Source: Terriglobia bacterium (lineage in GTDB: Bacteria > Acidobacteriota > Terriglobia > Terriglobales > Acidobacteriaceae). From it: DNA of 64,000 bases. Both the position numbers and the translations under genes were made by a program. Location: positions 98,181-162,180 of the forward strand of contig JAIQGE010000023.1 of the NCBI GenBank assembly GCA_020072815.1, written 5' to 3'. Each line of letters begins with the position of its first letter. Positions within the stretch are counted from its first letter, which is position 1. Positions 1 to 9,683 of the stretch are shown here, piece by piece. The notes beneath the pieces were generated by a model. It was given only the letters and a program-made list of their open reading frames with translations. It had not been told where the DNA came from and did not search any database.

Positions 1-32
1 CGAAGCTCCAGCAATGCCGTACTTTCGGCGGA

Positions 33-2303
33 TCAGTCCGGCTTCCCCGCAGTTAAGACGTTCTCCTGTTGTCTGCGGAGTTCGTGCCATCTGCGGTACT
101 GTTCCACCTTGGCAGCGTCAGGATCCTCATTCCCCTGGATCCAAAAGCAAAACCAGTCCACATCGCCTTGCTGCGCGGTCATGCGCTCTCCTGGCCTCAC
201 CGGGGCGTGTTCGGCTTCGGGGAGCCATATCAGTTCCACTGGTTTTCCCAGATTCCGCAGGCCGGCAAACCATTCCCAATTATTCAGCAGAGAATACGTC
301 CGGAATCCCAGGAGCCGGACCGGTGTATGCACTTTTTCGAGATTGAAGCCAGTCGCCCGGCTGACCCAGGATTTCAGGCCTTCTCCGAAAGGAGCGGCTC
401 CGTTGATCCTCTCGTATTCGCTCACTGCATTGCGGCCCAGATTGAGGAACGACATATACTGCACATAGGAGCTGTCCATGCCATCAGCGATGGCCGCGGC
501 AGCGAAGTGATACTTCGAAAACGTGAGGGCATAGCGGATGTGAAAGCCGGTGCGGCTCCATCCCATGAGGCCGACTCGCTCACGATCGATCAGACCCCGC
601 TTGTCCAGGCAGTCGATCAGCCCCTCAAAAGTGGCCATGGCGCGCGGGCCTTCCTCCGTGGTGCCTTCCTGTACTTCGTCGCCAACCTGGGCGACGACAA
701 ATCCCTTCGCAGCCAAGGCTTGAGCGGCGTAACCCGCGGTCGACACTCCATCGATCCAAAACTTTGTTGCTTGCCATCCATGCGTCTGGATGACCAAAGG
801 ATACCTTTGCCCCTGAACATAGTCCGGCGGCAGATAGAGGCCGCCTTTTGCCTCATGCGAGTCGCTGGCTTGCCAGGCGATCTCCTCCACTTTTCCCAAC
901 CTGAGGTTCCGGAACTGAGGATTCAGGTCCATTAAGACCGACTTCTCGTGTGTTTTGCGATTGACGGCCACCAGGCGGGGTGCCGTATTCATATCTTGCT
1001 CTTCCAGCACCTCAAGATCACCACCCGCTTTCGCGCTGTATTGGAGCGGATCGATTTGTTCCCACGTTTGAGTTGTCTTGCGGAAGGCCACCGGCGCGCC
1101 GGCTTTTCTCCCCGTGGCGGACGTCGGTTGCAGGAGCACCGAGTTGGATCTGGAGCTTGCCTGCAGGAGATCTGAATTCCCGGTTGCAATCTTGGTTACT
1201 CTTCCGGTTTCAACCTCGACCTCGACCGCGAACAGGTTCGATTCGCGCTCGGACCGCTCCGCTTCGTCAGCCAGGTCGAGCGGGAGGTACGTCGCGGCTG
1301 CCACGACCGATTTTCCGTCCGCACACCACCATAGGTGCGGGCCGATGGCATTCATGGCAACTGGGGCATTGACCAGCGGCCGCACCGAGCCGCTGCGGGT
1401 ATCGATGAGCAGGTACCGGGGAACAAAGCCGCCGCGCCGCAAGGTCACGATATCGTGAATCGCATTGTTCCACGGGTCCTTGTAGTCTTTCCAGAAATCC
1501 GGAAAACTTCCCGCGCGGGCCTTCAACACGAGGTATCTACCAGATTGCGATAGAAATAGTCCGCCCTGAGGCTCCGGTTTGTCGCCGTGAAGATCAATTG
1601 GCCTGGCGGGACCGCCTTTCCGCCTCACAAAAAGCTCAAAGGGATGAAGAATCCCGGAAGGATCCGAGCCGCGATCCATCATCAACTCGGTTAGCTGCTG
1701 CGTGGAAACCAGGATGCCGCGTTGCAGGGCCTCGCGTGTCAAGTATTTTGCTGCCGCCGGGCGGGCCAGGAACGCGACGGTGTTCAAGTCGGCCGTGGTG
1801 TCGAAAGCGACAATGCTGGTTCTATGCGAAGACAGCTTCGCCAGCGCCAAAGTCCTGGTGTTCAGCGAGTAGATTTGCGGCAGTTTCCCGGGCTGCTCGC
1901 CAATAAACGCGATGGTTTCATTGTCCCGCAGCCAGCGGACATCGTCGATCGCGGGACGGCTGGAAGAAGAGGCCCGAGTCAGCAGCAATTTGGGGCGGAG
2001 CGAGCGCAAGACATCCCGGCTGCGGAACAGCCACAGTGAATACTCGTTGGTGTTGTCCCGGATGTTTCCCTTCCGCGTGACCACGGTGAATTTCTGGCGG
2101 TCCGGTGAAAACTCCGCCGGCGGCCTATCCAGATATTCGGCCAGGCCATTGCCGGCCACGGTCATCGTGATGGAATCGGCGACAGTTACGGCCCGTTGCG
2201 CCGCATGCCCCGGCGAATTGGGCCGTGTTTGGGCCACGGCCCCTATCGCCGCCAGCAGAACTATGAATTGCGCCCACTGAAATAATCCCACAGTACGCGG
2301 CAT
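33..2303 (-). CDS. Secreted S9-family (prolyl oligopeptidase-like) peptidase
   Basis: The 756-residue product starts at the ATG at 2303, not at the longer upstream reading, because a clean signal peptide (hydrophobic VLLAAIGAVAQ) begins right there. The N-terminal two-thirds look like the beta-propeller of S9 peptidases. The C-terminal alpha/beta-hydrolase carries the nucleophile motif GWSRTG (Ser about 583) and a His in PEAEHAP (about 699). The usual Asp of the triad, normally in a G-x-x-D stretch before the His, is not evident (GFRTYSLLN occupies that place). The SRT motif plus the conserved tail around the His recall the S9 branch that includes lasso-peptide isopeptidases; that resemblance is from memory, not alignment. 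It lies 54 bp downstream of the TonB receptor on the same strand and likely acts in the periplasm on a peptide or isopeptide imported by it. Confidence 0.85.
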   Translation of the reverse strand: MPRTVGLFQWAQFIVLLAAIGAVAQTRPNSPGHAAQRAVTVADSITMTVAGNGLAEYLDRPPAEFSPDRQKFTVVTRKGNIRDNTNEYSLWLFRSRDVLRSLRPKLLLTRASSSSRPAIDDVRWLRDNETIAFIGEQPGKLPQIYSLNTRTLALAKLSSHRTSIVAFDTTADLNTVAFLARPAAAKYLTREALQRGILVSTQQLTELMMDRGSDPSGILHPFELFVRRKGGPARPIDLHGDKPEPQGGLFLSQSGRYLVLKARAGSFPDFWKDYKDPWNNAIHDIVTLRRGGFVPRYLLIDTRSGSVRPLVNAPVAMNAIGPHLWWCADGKSVVAAATYLPLDLADEAERSERESNLFAVEVEVETGRVTKIATGNSDLLQASSRSNSVLLQPTSATGRKAGAPVAFRKTTQTWEQIDPLQYSAKAGGDLEVLEEQDMNTAPRLVAVNRKTHEKSVLMDLNPQFRNLRLGKVEEIAWQASDSHEAKGGLYLPPDYVQGQRYPLVIQTHGWQATKFWIDGVSTAGYAAQALAAKGFVVAQVGDEVQEGTTEEGPRAMATFEGLIDCLDKRGLIDRERVGLMGWSRTGFHIRYALTFSKYHFAAAAIADGMDSSYVQYMSFLNLGRNAVSEYERINGAAPFGEGLKSWVSRATGFNLEKVHTPVRLLGFRTYSLLNNWEWFAGLRNLGKPVELIWLPEAEHAPVRPGERMTAQQGDVDWFCFWIQGNEDPDAAKVEQYRRWHELRRQQENVLTAGKPD

Positions 2304-2357
2304 GACCTCCTCGGAAAAACGGCTCCTATATCCCAGTGAATCCGATCGCAAGAACTT

Positions 2358-5300
2358 TTAGAATTCAAGTTTCAGCGCTAATTGCAGAGACCGGGATCCG
2401 CCCGTCTGATACAGGGGACTAAACCCGCTCCCGAATCCGGTCGTGTTGAGCCCTTGCCCAAACATGCTTTGGGTAGTTCCGAAAGTGTTTTGCACGACCA
2501 ATTGCCCCGCTGCAGTGACCACGCCAAGGAAGCCTGATTGCGGTGAGAAGTTGGGGTGATTCAAAACGTTGAAGGCTTCAGCGCGCGCCTGCAAGCCTAG
2601 CCTCTCTGTCAGCCGAAAATGGCGCCGCACGGCGAGGTCGGCCTGGACCAGCGCAAATCCCCGGTAAGCGTTTCTGCCCAGGTCGCCTTGACGCTGGGCC
2701 GCTGGCACGGTGAGAGCCGAAGCGTTGATTTGACGTCCGCCCGGTATCGCGGAACTGTCCAGGTACAAAGGGACTCCGGGAACCAGGTCGGGGCGAAAAC
2801 TGTAGTTTCCAAACCCGATATTGCGCAGGAAAAAGACGTTGATGGGTGGCGAGGAGCGCGCGGTCACGACCGGGTCCACGGACCACCCGGAGAGAAGGGT
2901 TCTTAGCAGCCGCGAATCCGCCCGGTTGGGTATGTCATAGTCCAATGCCAGCGCGCCGGTGTGGCGGATGTCGTTGTCCGAAGAGGCGTAGTCAATGCGC
3001 GGGTCCAGGAACTGTCCGGGTACGCTCACACCCGCATCTGTGGAGATGTTGTCGAGGGCATGGGCCCAAGTATAGGACGCAATGACGCCCAGCCCCTTGC
3101 TGGTCCGGCGCCGAAATTGCGCTTGCAGGGCGTCATAGCGGGAAAAACCGGCGTTGCTGACGAAGGTGACCTGACCAAAACCCGGCGGCAGATTGGGCTG
3201 CAGAAACAGCTGTGGATCCAGCAAGCTGTGCCCGGCTGCCCCGATGTACCCGACGGTGACCGTCTGCTGGGTTCCCACGGACTGCTCGAGAGAAAGGTTC
3301 CACTGCTCGGTGTACGGCGCTTTAAGTGTCGATGGAAACACCGTAATGGCCGTGACTGGTGGGTTTGCGGTAATGGCGACTGGCGTGGCATCGGCCGCGC
3401 TGAAGGGGAAAGGATGGCCGCCTACGAGCTTTTGCGAAAGGAAGGGAAAGTTGGTAAAGGCCGTTCCCGATGGTCCGTTCCCCAAGTCATAGAAGATGCC
3501 TGCCCCGGCCCGAAGGACCAGCTGGGTCTTCGGATCACTCCTGACTTCATGGGCCACGCCAAGGCGCGGGCCGAAGTTATTGACCGTAGCGTGGTAGAGC
3601 GGAGTCCCTGCCGGTGCGAACGAGAGAGTCTTCGGATTGTCGATGCCCTGAATCGCAAAGGGAGACAGACCGTTGCTTCCTAGAGCGTCGGGTGCAGGAT
3701 TGTAGTCCCACCGCAGACCATAGGTCAGGCTGGTTCGAGAGTGGATCCTCCAAGTGTCCTGCGCATAGAGGGAATAGTTATTGAAAGCGGCGTTGACCGC
3801 GGCTCGGGCCTGAATGACGCCGATGGTTGCATTCGCCGTGAGGGCCGACTGGATCGTGGCAAATTCCGCCAATTGCGTGTACGCCGCCGGGCTGGTTTGC
3901 GGCGTCAGTCTCCTGTAGTCCAGGCCGAATTTCATCAGATGCCTGCCCGCTTGCAGCGCCACATTGTCCACGATGTTCATCTGGTGCTGCACGTTGCTGA
4001 GAATCCTTCCCACCGTCAAAATCGGATTTTGTCCATTCAGGTCCAGAGCGACTACCTCTTCACTGTCATTCGTGGTAAAGGGGCTGGGGAGAAGGGCTTG
4101 TACCCCGGACGGATCTGCTCCGGCAAAATTGTCCAGCTGGAAGGACCCGGCTCCGGAAACCCGGGTCCAGTTGAACCGCACATCCTCTGTTAGGTTCGGC
4201 CTGGCCAGCCACGCGAATCCGATGGTGGCACTCTGGTTGGTGGCTGAAGTTACCGCAACTGTGTTGAGCGTGCGGGCGCCGCCTCCTCCCCTTTGCTTGG
4301 TGTCGGAAGGGGCATTGTTGTAGCGTCCGAAAACGGAGAGAGAATCAGTAAAATGATGGTCGATGCGAATGCTTACGGCGTCCAATCCTGAGGGATTGGA
4401 GAATGTGTAATTCGCCGGAGCGAGGCCGTTGCCTTCATCCGCTCCGTTGGGCAGCGGATAGGCATTGAACAACGGTTGCCTCGAGGCTGGAGCAGCGCTC
4501 CTTATAGCCACCGTTGGAACATCGCTTAGTCCGGTTGTCGGCTGGCGTAACCTCAAGCCCTCGTACGAGAAGAAGAAAAATGTCTTGCTCTTGAACAGCG
4601 GCCCACCTAGCACGCCGCCGAAATCGTTTTGCCGGAGGGCAGCTCGCGGCAGAACCTTTTGATTCGCAAACCAGTCGTTGGCATCGAAAAAGTCGTTGCG
4701 CAGGTAGTCAAAGACATTGCCATGGAAATCATTTGTGCCCGACCGCGTCACGATGGAAACTTGAGCTCCAGGCGTCCGCCCAAATTCCGGCGCATAGGTC
4801 GAGGTCTGAATCGCGAATTCCTGCACTGCCTCCGTAGAAACCAGGGTGTTGGTTCCGCCTAAAGCACTGAAGGCCGGGAGCGACCCGCCGAATGTCTGAC
4901 CATTGCCTCCGCTGGCGGAGATTCCCGCGTTTGCGCTGGCCCCATCCACCAAGAAGTAGTTGGCATTGGTGCGCTGTCCATTGACGCTGAACTGGCCTTG
5001 CGTGTTATTGCTGGTCGGCGTGATCGTTACTCCGGGCGTTAATTGAAACAACCCCTGAAACGACCTCCCGTTCAAAGGAAGCTCCTGTACTAGCTTCGGA
5101 TCGATGACCGTGCTGACCGACGCGTCCACGGTATTGATGTTGGTGGCGCTCGCCGATACCGTCACCGACTCAGAAAGTGCCCCCACCTGAAGCACGAAAT
5201 TACGGGTCACATTGTCCTGGACTTCGAGTGTAGCTCCAGTAGCCGTCACTGACCGGAACCCCTGCTTGCTGACGGTGATGACGTAGTGCCCGGGGGGCAG

Positions 5301-5546
5301 GTTGGGAACAGTGTAAAGCCCCACCTTGTTGGTCTTCGAAACGGCCACGATATTGGTATCGACGTTTCTTATTTCGATGGTCGCGTCTTGAATCAGGGCG
5401 CCCTGCTCGTCGGTGACCCGTCCAAAGACCGTCGCCGTGTTGGCCTGCCCCATCGCCGGGGATGCGAACGCGAGGAACATCAGCGTAAGAGTGACTAACC
5501 CTCCCAGCCCTACGTTGCGGCGGGAACTACATGCAGGCTCTGACAT
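2358..5546 (-). CDS. TonB-dependent receptor with N-terminal carboxypeptidase-regulatory-like domain (Oar-like)
   Basis: The 1062-residue protein has a signal peptide (cleavage near AMGQ-A, residue 34). A CarboxypepD_reg-like beta-sandwich follows at about 36-125 (FGRVTDEQGALI ... VPNLPPGHYVI). Next comes a plug domain with PLNGRSF and VNGQR motifs, and a long beta-barrel that ends in the aromatic LKLEF expected of an outer membrane protein. This layout is the Oar-like receptor family that is greatly expanded in Acidobacteriota. It probably imports a bulky ligand with TonB energy. It is followed at 54 bp by the S9 peptidase and preceded by an ECF sigma/anti-sigma pair, so the four genes probably form one regulated uptake unit. 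The ligand cannot be read from sequence. Confidence 0.92.
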   Translation of the reverse strand: MSEPACSSRRNVGLGGLVTLTLMFLAFASPAMGQANTATVFGRVTDEQGALIQDATIEIRNVDTNIVAVSKTNKVGLYTVPNLPPGHYVITVSKQGFRSVTATGATLEVQDNVTRNFVLQVGALSESVTVSASATNINTVDASVSTVIDPKLVQELPLNGRSFQGLFQLTPGVTITPTSNNTQGQFSVNGQRTNANYFLVDGASANAGISASGGNGQTFGGSLPAFSALGGTNTLVSTEAVQEFAIQTSTYAPEFGRTPGAQVSIVTRSGTNDFHGNVFDYLRNDFFDANDWFANQKVLPRAALRQNDFGGVLGGPLFKSKTFFFFSYEGLRLRQPTTGLSDVPTVAIRSAAPASRQPLFNAYPLPNGADEGNGLAPANYTFSNPSGLDAVSIRIDHHFTDSLSVFGRYNNAPSDTKQRGGGGARTLNTVAVTSATNQSATIGFAWLARPNLTEDVRFNWTRVSGAGSFQLDNFAGADPSGVQALLPSPFTTNDSEEVVALDLNGQNPILTVGRILSNVQHQMNIVDNVALQAGRHLMKFGLDYRRLTPQTSPAAYTQLAEFATIQSALTANATIGVIQARAAVNAAFNNYSLYAQDTWRIHSRTSLTYGLRWDYNPAPDALGSNGLSPFAIQGIDNPKTLSFAPAGTPLYHATVNNFGPRLGVAHEVRSDPKTQLVLRAGAGIFYDLGNGPSGTAFTNFPFLSQKLVGGHPFPFSAADATPVAITANPPVTAITVFPSTLKAPYTEQWNLSLEQSVGTQQTVTVGYIGAAGHSLLDPQLFLQPNLPPGFGQVTFVSNAGFSRYDALQAQFRRRTSKGLGVIASYTWAHALDNISTDAGVSVPGQFLDPRIDYASSDNDIRHTGALALDYDIPNRADSRLLRTLLSGWSVDPVVTARSSPPINVFFLRNIGFGNYSFRPDLVPGVPLYLDSSAIPGGRQINASALTVPAAQRQGDLGRNAYRGFALVQADLAVRRHFRLTERLGLQARAEAFNVLNHPNFSPQSGFLGVVTAAGQLVVQNTFGTTQSMFGQGLNTTGFGSGFSPLYQTGGSRSLQLALKLEF

Positions 5547-5650
5547 GGGATCTTTTATCCTTTCTTTCGTCAGAGTATGCCTGCCGGACGGTGCGGTCTG
5601 TCCCAGGACAGCCTGCAGTTTTTTGCGTGAGTGGTATAGACGGCGGGAAC

Positions 5651-6925
5651 TTATGGATGGTTCGGCACACCACGAAGATATGCGTCCATCAATTTTTGCC
5701 CTTTGGGATGCGACGCATCGGCCCCAGGCGGCTCCAGGGTCACGAAAACCGAATCGATTTCGCTCAGGACTCTGGAATCATCACATCTAAAGACCCAGCG
5801 GCGCTGCGCCCGGTCATCGGAATAGAATATGCCCAGGCTCCTGGCCTTGTCTTCGTGCCCCTCTTTCCCGCCCCAAACCCGGTAGTGATAATTAGCCTGC
5901 TGCAGCTTAGCTTCATTGAGATCATAGGCGTAAAAGATGAGCGATTTGCCTTCGGTGTAAAAGACCCGGCCGAAAGCGGGCCGGGTTTTCCCCTTGGCAT
6001 CGGTGTCAAAAACATCCACGATGTGCAGGTTGCGCGCCACCATCAGCTCACGGATGTCACGCCCGCCCTGCAGCAACTGGCGTTCGCGATCCAGAGCAGC
6101 GGCCTTTTCCGCAAGCTGATCAGCCAGTTCCCTGCTTCTGATTCGCGCGGCGACATCGTTGGCCTGGGACTCAGCCGCAGAAGTTTGTAGCCGGGCCGCT
6201 TCGTCCTTCGCTGCGCTCGATGCCGCTTCCGCATCGGCGAGTGCCTGCTGCAATTGTTGGATCCTGGAGTCCCGCATGGTCCGCTGTTCTTGTTCTTGAG
6301 CCAAGACCGATTGCAGGCTGGCGCTGCTGGCGGTGAGCCGGCCGGTGGTCTTCTTCAGGTCCGCCCTGAGGTCTTCAATCAGAGACTCCAGCCGGGCATT
6401 GAGAGCGGTCAATCGCACTACATCTTCAGTCTCTTGTATCGCCGTCGGCGCTTTTGTCGCCTGCGGCACTGGCATTGTTTTTCCGGTTACCGAGCGTTTT
6501 CCGGTTTCAAACGCTCCCAAGATAGCAGCCGCGAGGACCAGGCCGGCGGCCACCCGTGCTGGGAAACTCCAGCGCCTAGTGCCCGGGATGGAAAGCCCTG
6601 GTCGGGAAACTGGAAGCGGGCTCCGCGATTGGGGCGCCTGCTGCAATGTCGGCGACGCGGCGATCCCTTCCTCGGCGAGCCCAAGGAGAACGCGCTGGCG
6701 GGAACCAGCGGAAACGAAGTAGAGTTCCGCCTCTTCCTCAGAAATCTCTGGCACGTTGTCGCGCAGGCTAAACTGATGGGCCGCGATATTCAGGTAATCG
6801 GCATAGGCCCTGCGGCACTCGGCGCATCCGGCCATGTGTTGGTCGAGCAGCGCCAGATCTTCGGGTTCCGCTTGCCCGAGGCTGGCCGCCGCACAAAGTT
6901 CCTGATAGTGCTCATGCATTCGCAC
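5651..6925 (-). CDS. Membrane anti-sigma factor with zinc finger
   Basis: The 424-residue protein opens with an anti-sigma zinc-binding motif H-x3-C-x2-C (His30, Cys34, Cys37) typical of zf-HC2 domains that bind region 2/4 of an ECF sigma factor in the cytoplasm. A single transmembrane helix lies at about 123-139, followed by a long Gln/Ala/Glu-rich coiled coil (about 170-280). The C-terminal domain (about 295-424) has sequence like that found at the end of RskA-type anti-sigma proteins and should sit in the periplasm. It overlaps the upstream sigma gene by 14 bp, implying translational coupling. The very long coiled coil between membrane and sensor domain is unusual compared with standard anti-sigma factors of about 250 residues. 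Confidence 0.85.
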   Translation of the reverse strand: MRMHEHYQELCAAASLGQAEPEDLALLDQHMAGCAECRRAYADYLNIAAHQFSLRDNVPEISEEEAELYFVSAGSRQRVLLGLAEEGIAASPTLQQAPQSRSPLPVSRPGLSIPGTRRWSFPARVAAGLVLAAAILGAFETGKRSVTGKTMPVPQATKAPTAIQETEDVVRLTALNARLESLIEDLRADLKKTTGRLTASSASLQSVLAQEQEQRTMRDSRIQQLQQALADAEAASSAAKDEAARLQTSAAESQANDVAARIRSRELADQLAEKAAALDRERQLLQGGRDIRELMVARNLHIVDVFDTDAKGKTRPAFGRVFYTEGKSLIFYAYDLNEAKLQQANYHYRVWGGKEGHEDKARSLGIFYSDDRAQRRWVFRCDDSRVLSEIDSVFVTLEPPGADASHPKGQKLMDAYLRGVPNHP

Positions 6926-7568
6926 GGCTCACTTTCCCGAAGGGCACCACCGCGTCCCTCTCGTCCCGTCCGGAAAAAAACTTGGCTCGTAACCGTTTCA
7001 GGCCCCGGTAGTAGTGATGCCGCACGTTCACGAAGGTCTGGCCGGTCCGCTCCGCGACTTCGCTTAGGCTCAGGCCCTCAAAAAATACCATCTCCATGAC
7101 TTCTCGCTGGCGGCCGTTCAACAGCTTGAGCAATTCGCCTGTCTGAACCTTAGTTTCCTGGGAGGGAGGCGAAATCTGGGTTTCCCATACTTGCCCCAGT
7201 TTATACGCTGGCTCGGCGCTCGGCCGATAAAACTGCCGCAGCATAAGGTAGTTTTTCCGATTGATGCTGCGGTGGTAGGCATACTGCAAGATCCACTTTT
7301 TCAGTATGCCTTTTCCAGGGTCAAACTGTGCCGCTTTACAATAAATCTCCAGAAAAATAGCTTGGGCGAGGTCTTCCGCTTCTCCCGCATCGCAGACGAT
7401 GCGCAGCGCGGTCACCAGCACGAGGCGATGGTAGCGGTCAAAAATCACCGCGAAGGCATCGTCATTTCCCGCAACCAATTGCCCCATCAGATCCTCGTCT
7501 CCGTAGGTCTGGAGCTTGTCATTGCGGGCAGACGCACGCGCTCTTGTAGTTGGCTCTCGATAAACCAT
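6912..7568 (-). CDS. ECF-type RNA polymerase sigma factor
   Basis: The protein has 218 residues from the ATG at 7568. An upstream in-frame start at 7646 would only add non-conserved sequence. Region 2 is recognisable (DEDLMGQLVAGNDDAF, then the DLAQ-IFLEIY core). Region 4 follows near the C-terminus with a helix-turn-helix (LLNGRQREVMEMVF, SLSEVAERTG, VRHHYYRGLKRLR). It directs RNA polymerase to a small regulon. The gene precedes and overlaps its cognate anti-sigma gene, and the TonB receptor and S9 peptidase downstream are the obvious candidate targets. The C-terminal extension after region 4 is short and basic. Confidence 0.9.
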   Translation of the reverse strand: MVYREPTTRARASARNDKLQTYGDEDLMGQLVAGNDDAFAVIFDRYHRLVLVTALRIVCDAGEAEDLAQAIFLEIYCKAAQFDPGKGILKKWILQYAYHRSINRKNYLMLRQFYRPSAEPAYKLGQVWETQISPPSQETKVQTGELLKLLNGRQREVMEMVFFEGLSLSEVAERTGQTFVNVRHHYYRGLKRLRAKFFSGRDERDAVVPFGKVSRANA

Positions 7569-7904
7569 TGAGATTGAGAGTCCACAAACTTTCTCTGAGT
7601 TAGAAAATGCAAGTGCAAACGAAAAACGGATGCTGGCTCCGAGCACATTTTTTCTTGCCGAACTGGGCCGTAGATTCCTGGGTCCTTAAAGAATCTTAAC
7701 TTTGAGGAAACGTTTATCACAAAACTTAGCTCGCATGCTAGCCCAATATTTTCATTTTTGACTGGCACAAATTATGAATTTTGGCGGCAGGCTTATACGG
7801 GCGGCTCGGTCAACCGGCAACTACATTTAAAGGAGTGTTGGAGCTGGCATCGGGCCGGAAGACTGTTCAGCCACGTGTGCGCGAAATCAATAACACCACG
7901 ACTC
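7569..7904. other. Gene-free stretch upstream of the sigma-factor operon
   Basis: About 336 bp separate the sigma-factor start from the 3' end of the next minus-strand gene. Short open frames here lack plausible start signals or recognisable products. It must carry the promoter of the sigma/anti-sigma/receptor operon, but I see no confident -35/-10 pair or terminator hairpin. Confidence 0.4.
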
Positions 7905-8726
7905 TTACAGGAGTTCGACCTGAAACAGTACTCTGCCGGCGATATAGCCAACTAGATCGACTCGGGACAAAGGATATCTCTCGGTTGCTGTCCCGGAGCG
8001 GTTGGGCTTGGCCAGGTGAAGCCATCGCCCTTCCTGAAACGCGATGCCGAAATCCAGTTTGCCATCGGGCAAGTACAAAAACCAGCAGCGCTTGTCGATG
8101 GTGTTGACGTCGCCTAGCGCTGAGCGTCCGGCGCTCAAGGGAACCATGGATCTGGGGTGCCGAACCAGCGGGCTGAGAGATGTATCGGGAACCCACCCGT
8201 AACACGCGTAGTCGCTTCGCTCCAGGTGCCGCTTCAACCGGACGGGCTCCGGTTGAAACACTTCCGCCCAGTGGCGATACACGGCCGGTTGGGCCAGGTC
8301 GATGTCATTTCTCACCGTCAGCCGGTACTCAAAATCCCGGTCGTTGCGTTGTAGATGTACCAGGACCGGCCTCACAACTGGTTTCTCAGTTGAAATTGGT
8401 GGCGATTCGTCGAGGGCGCGGTTCAGCTCTTCCCATGGCACCTGGAAGATCAGGGCCAGCGCCCTGCGGTGTTCAGGCCTGGGTGTGCGCGTACCGTTCA
8501 GCCACGCCCAGGCCGCCTGTTGCTTAAAGGCCAGGCTTGGCTGCTGCAGGGAGTCGGCGAAGACACGGCTGAGCCGCGCCATTTCTGGGGCGCTTATCTT
8601 GTGCCGCTTTTGAAGGTCGCGGAGATATGCGACTTGTGACGCACGTCGCACCAAAATGGCCCCTGCTTCCGTCCGAATTCGCGCGCGGAACCGCGCTCTT
8701 CGGAATTCCGTGACCTGGCGCGGCAT
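7905..8726 (-). CDS. XRE-type regulator with S24/LexA-like C-terminal domain (probable repressor)
   Basis: The ATG at 8726 gives 273 residues; an upstream in-frame start at 8789 is possible. Roughly the first 110 residues contain a helix-turn-helix-like region (SAPEMARLSRVF ... AWAWLNGTRTPRPEHRRALALIF). The C-terminal 130 residues resemble the S24 (LexA/CI) fold. There is an S-M-x-P element (RSMVPLSAG) at the place of the peptidase serine, followed by alternating strands and a final DLVGYIAGRV segment. The lysine partner of the Ser-Lys dyad is not evident, so self-cleavage is doubtful. It stands at the left edge of the accessory region and could be a relic phage or island repressor. Function is inferred from fold-like patterns only. 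Confidence 0.5.
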   Translation of the reverse strand: MPRQVTEFRRARFRARIRTEAGAILVRRASQVAYLRDLQKRHKISAPEMARLSRVFADSLQQPSLAFKQQAAWAWLNGTRTPRPEHRRALALIFQVPWEELNRALDESPPISTEKPVVRPVLVHLQRNDRDFEYRLTVRNDIDLAQPAVYRHWAEVFQPEPVRLKRHLERSDYACYGWVPDTSLSPLVRHPRSMVPLSAGRSALGDVNTIDKRCWFLYLPDGKLDFGIAFQEGRWLHLAKPNRSGTATERYPLSRVDLVGYIAGRVLFQVELL

Positions 8727-8951
8727 TGAGCGCCTGCTGCTCTCCAGCCGTTGCCAGATACCCTTTGTACCGAACGCAGTCTTTCCCAAGAGGCTCGGCC
8801 CACCGCGACATGCACGGTCCTGCGGATTTTGAAGCCTCGAACCGTAGAGTGTGCTCCCGCCACGATATTTTCATCATTTTCACATGCGAGGAACTCTGGC
8901 GCGACGGCAGCTTGATTGGTTTCGTTTTCACGAACAAAGGTTAGAGAATAG

Positions 8952-9683
8952 TTGCTTTCTACGAACTGTAGTAACGTGAGAAGTGTTGCGCCCCGCCCGA
9001 CGCAGAGTCACTTGAATACCGCAAGCGCGGTTTTGAAGCTGTTTTGGGCACAGAGTTGCAGCAGAAACTCCGGCCGTTCGTCAACGGCGCGACTGGCGTC
9101 TACTGCCCAGTTCCCTGCCGCAAATACGCATAAGCGAGATCTTATAAATAGACAGTCCAGTCATGCACAGTCACTCCTCCGCCGCTGGCCACTTGGAAGC
9201 GAATCCATCTTCTCGCGCGATAGAGATGAGAGAATTCAAATCGAGACGGTCGCTCGCCGGCTCTACCAACTTCTAACTGCGCGAAATCGCATTCAGAAGA
9301 ACGAAGCTCGCACCCAGATGGATGTGCGTTGGGCGAGGACCGATCAGGAGTATCTTGCTGCGGCCCAACAGTTGAGCGAGATGCTCCTGTGTCCACTGGC
9401 TGGGGTGCTAGCGAAGAAACGATTGTTGATCGTGAGCGACGGCGCATTGCAATTGGTTCCAGTCTTTGCTCTGCCTGGGCCCGGAGCAACTACAAATGCG
9501 CCGCTGATCGTTGACCACGAAGTTGTGAACCTGCCATCGATCTCGGTGCTCGCAGAGCTCCGGCGATAGCATATGGGGCGGCGGAAGCCCACCAAAATGG
9601 TCGCCGTGTTGGCCGATCCGATCTTCAATCGCGAGGACGAGCGAGTCACGCGAAACGGCCATCATCCCAACCCGATATTCTAA
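8952..9683 (+). pseudogene. CHAT-domain (caspase-like) protein remnant with in-frame stop
   Basis: From about 9220 the frame reads like the start of a CHAT (caspase HetF-associated with TPRs) domain: an ARRLYQLLTARN helix, then PLAGVLAKKRLLIVSDGALQ, DHEVVNLPSISVLAELRR. A TAG at 9567-9569 interrupts it. In the same frame beyond the stop the homology resumes (RRKPTKMVAVLADPIF) to the next stop at 9681. The downstream catalytic half with the expected His-Gly and Cys motifs is absent, and the upstream TPR portion is missing or unrecognisable. It is therefore a decayed 5'- and 3'-truncated gene. CHAT proteases often act in bacterial conflict systems, which fits the neighbours. Confidence 0.65.

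Noticed and set aside
69..935. Long plus-strand ORF of 288 codons
   Set aside because: Antisense to the S9 peptidase gene; no start context or conserved features.
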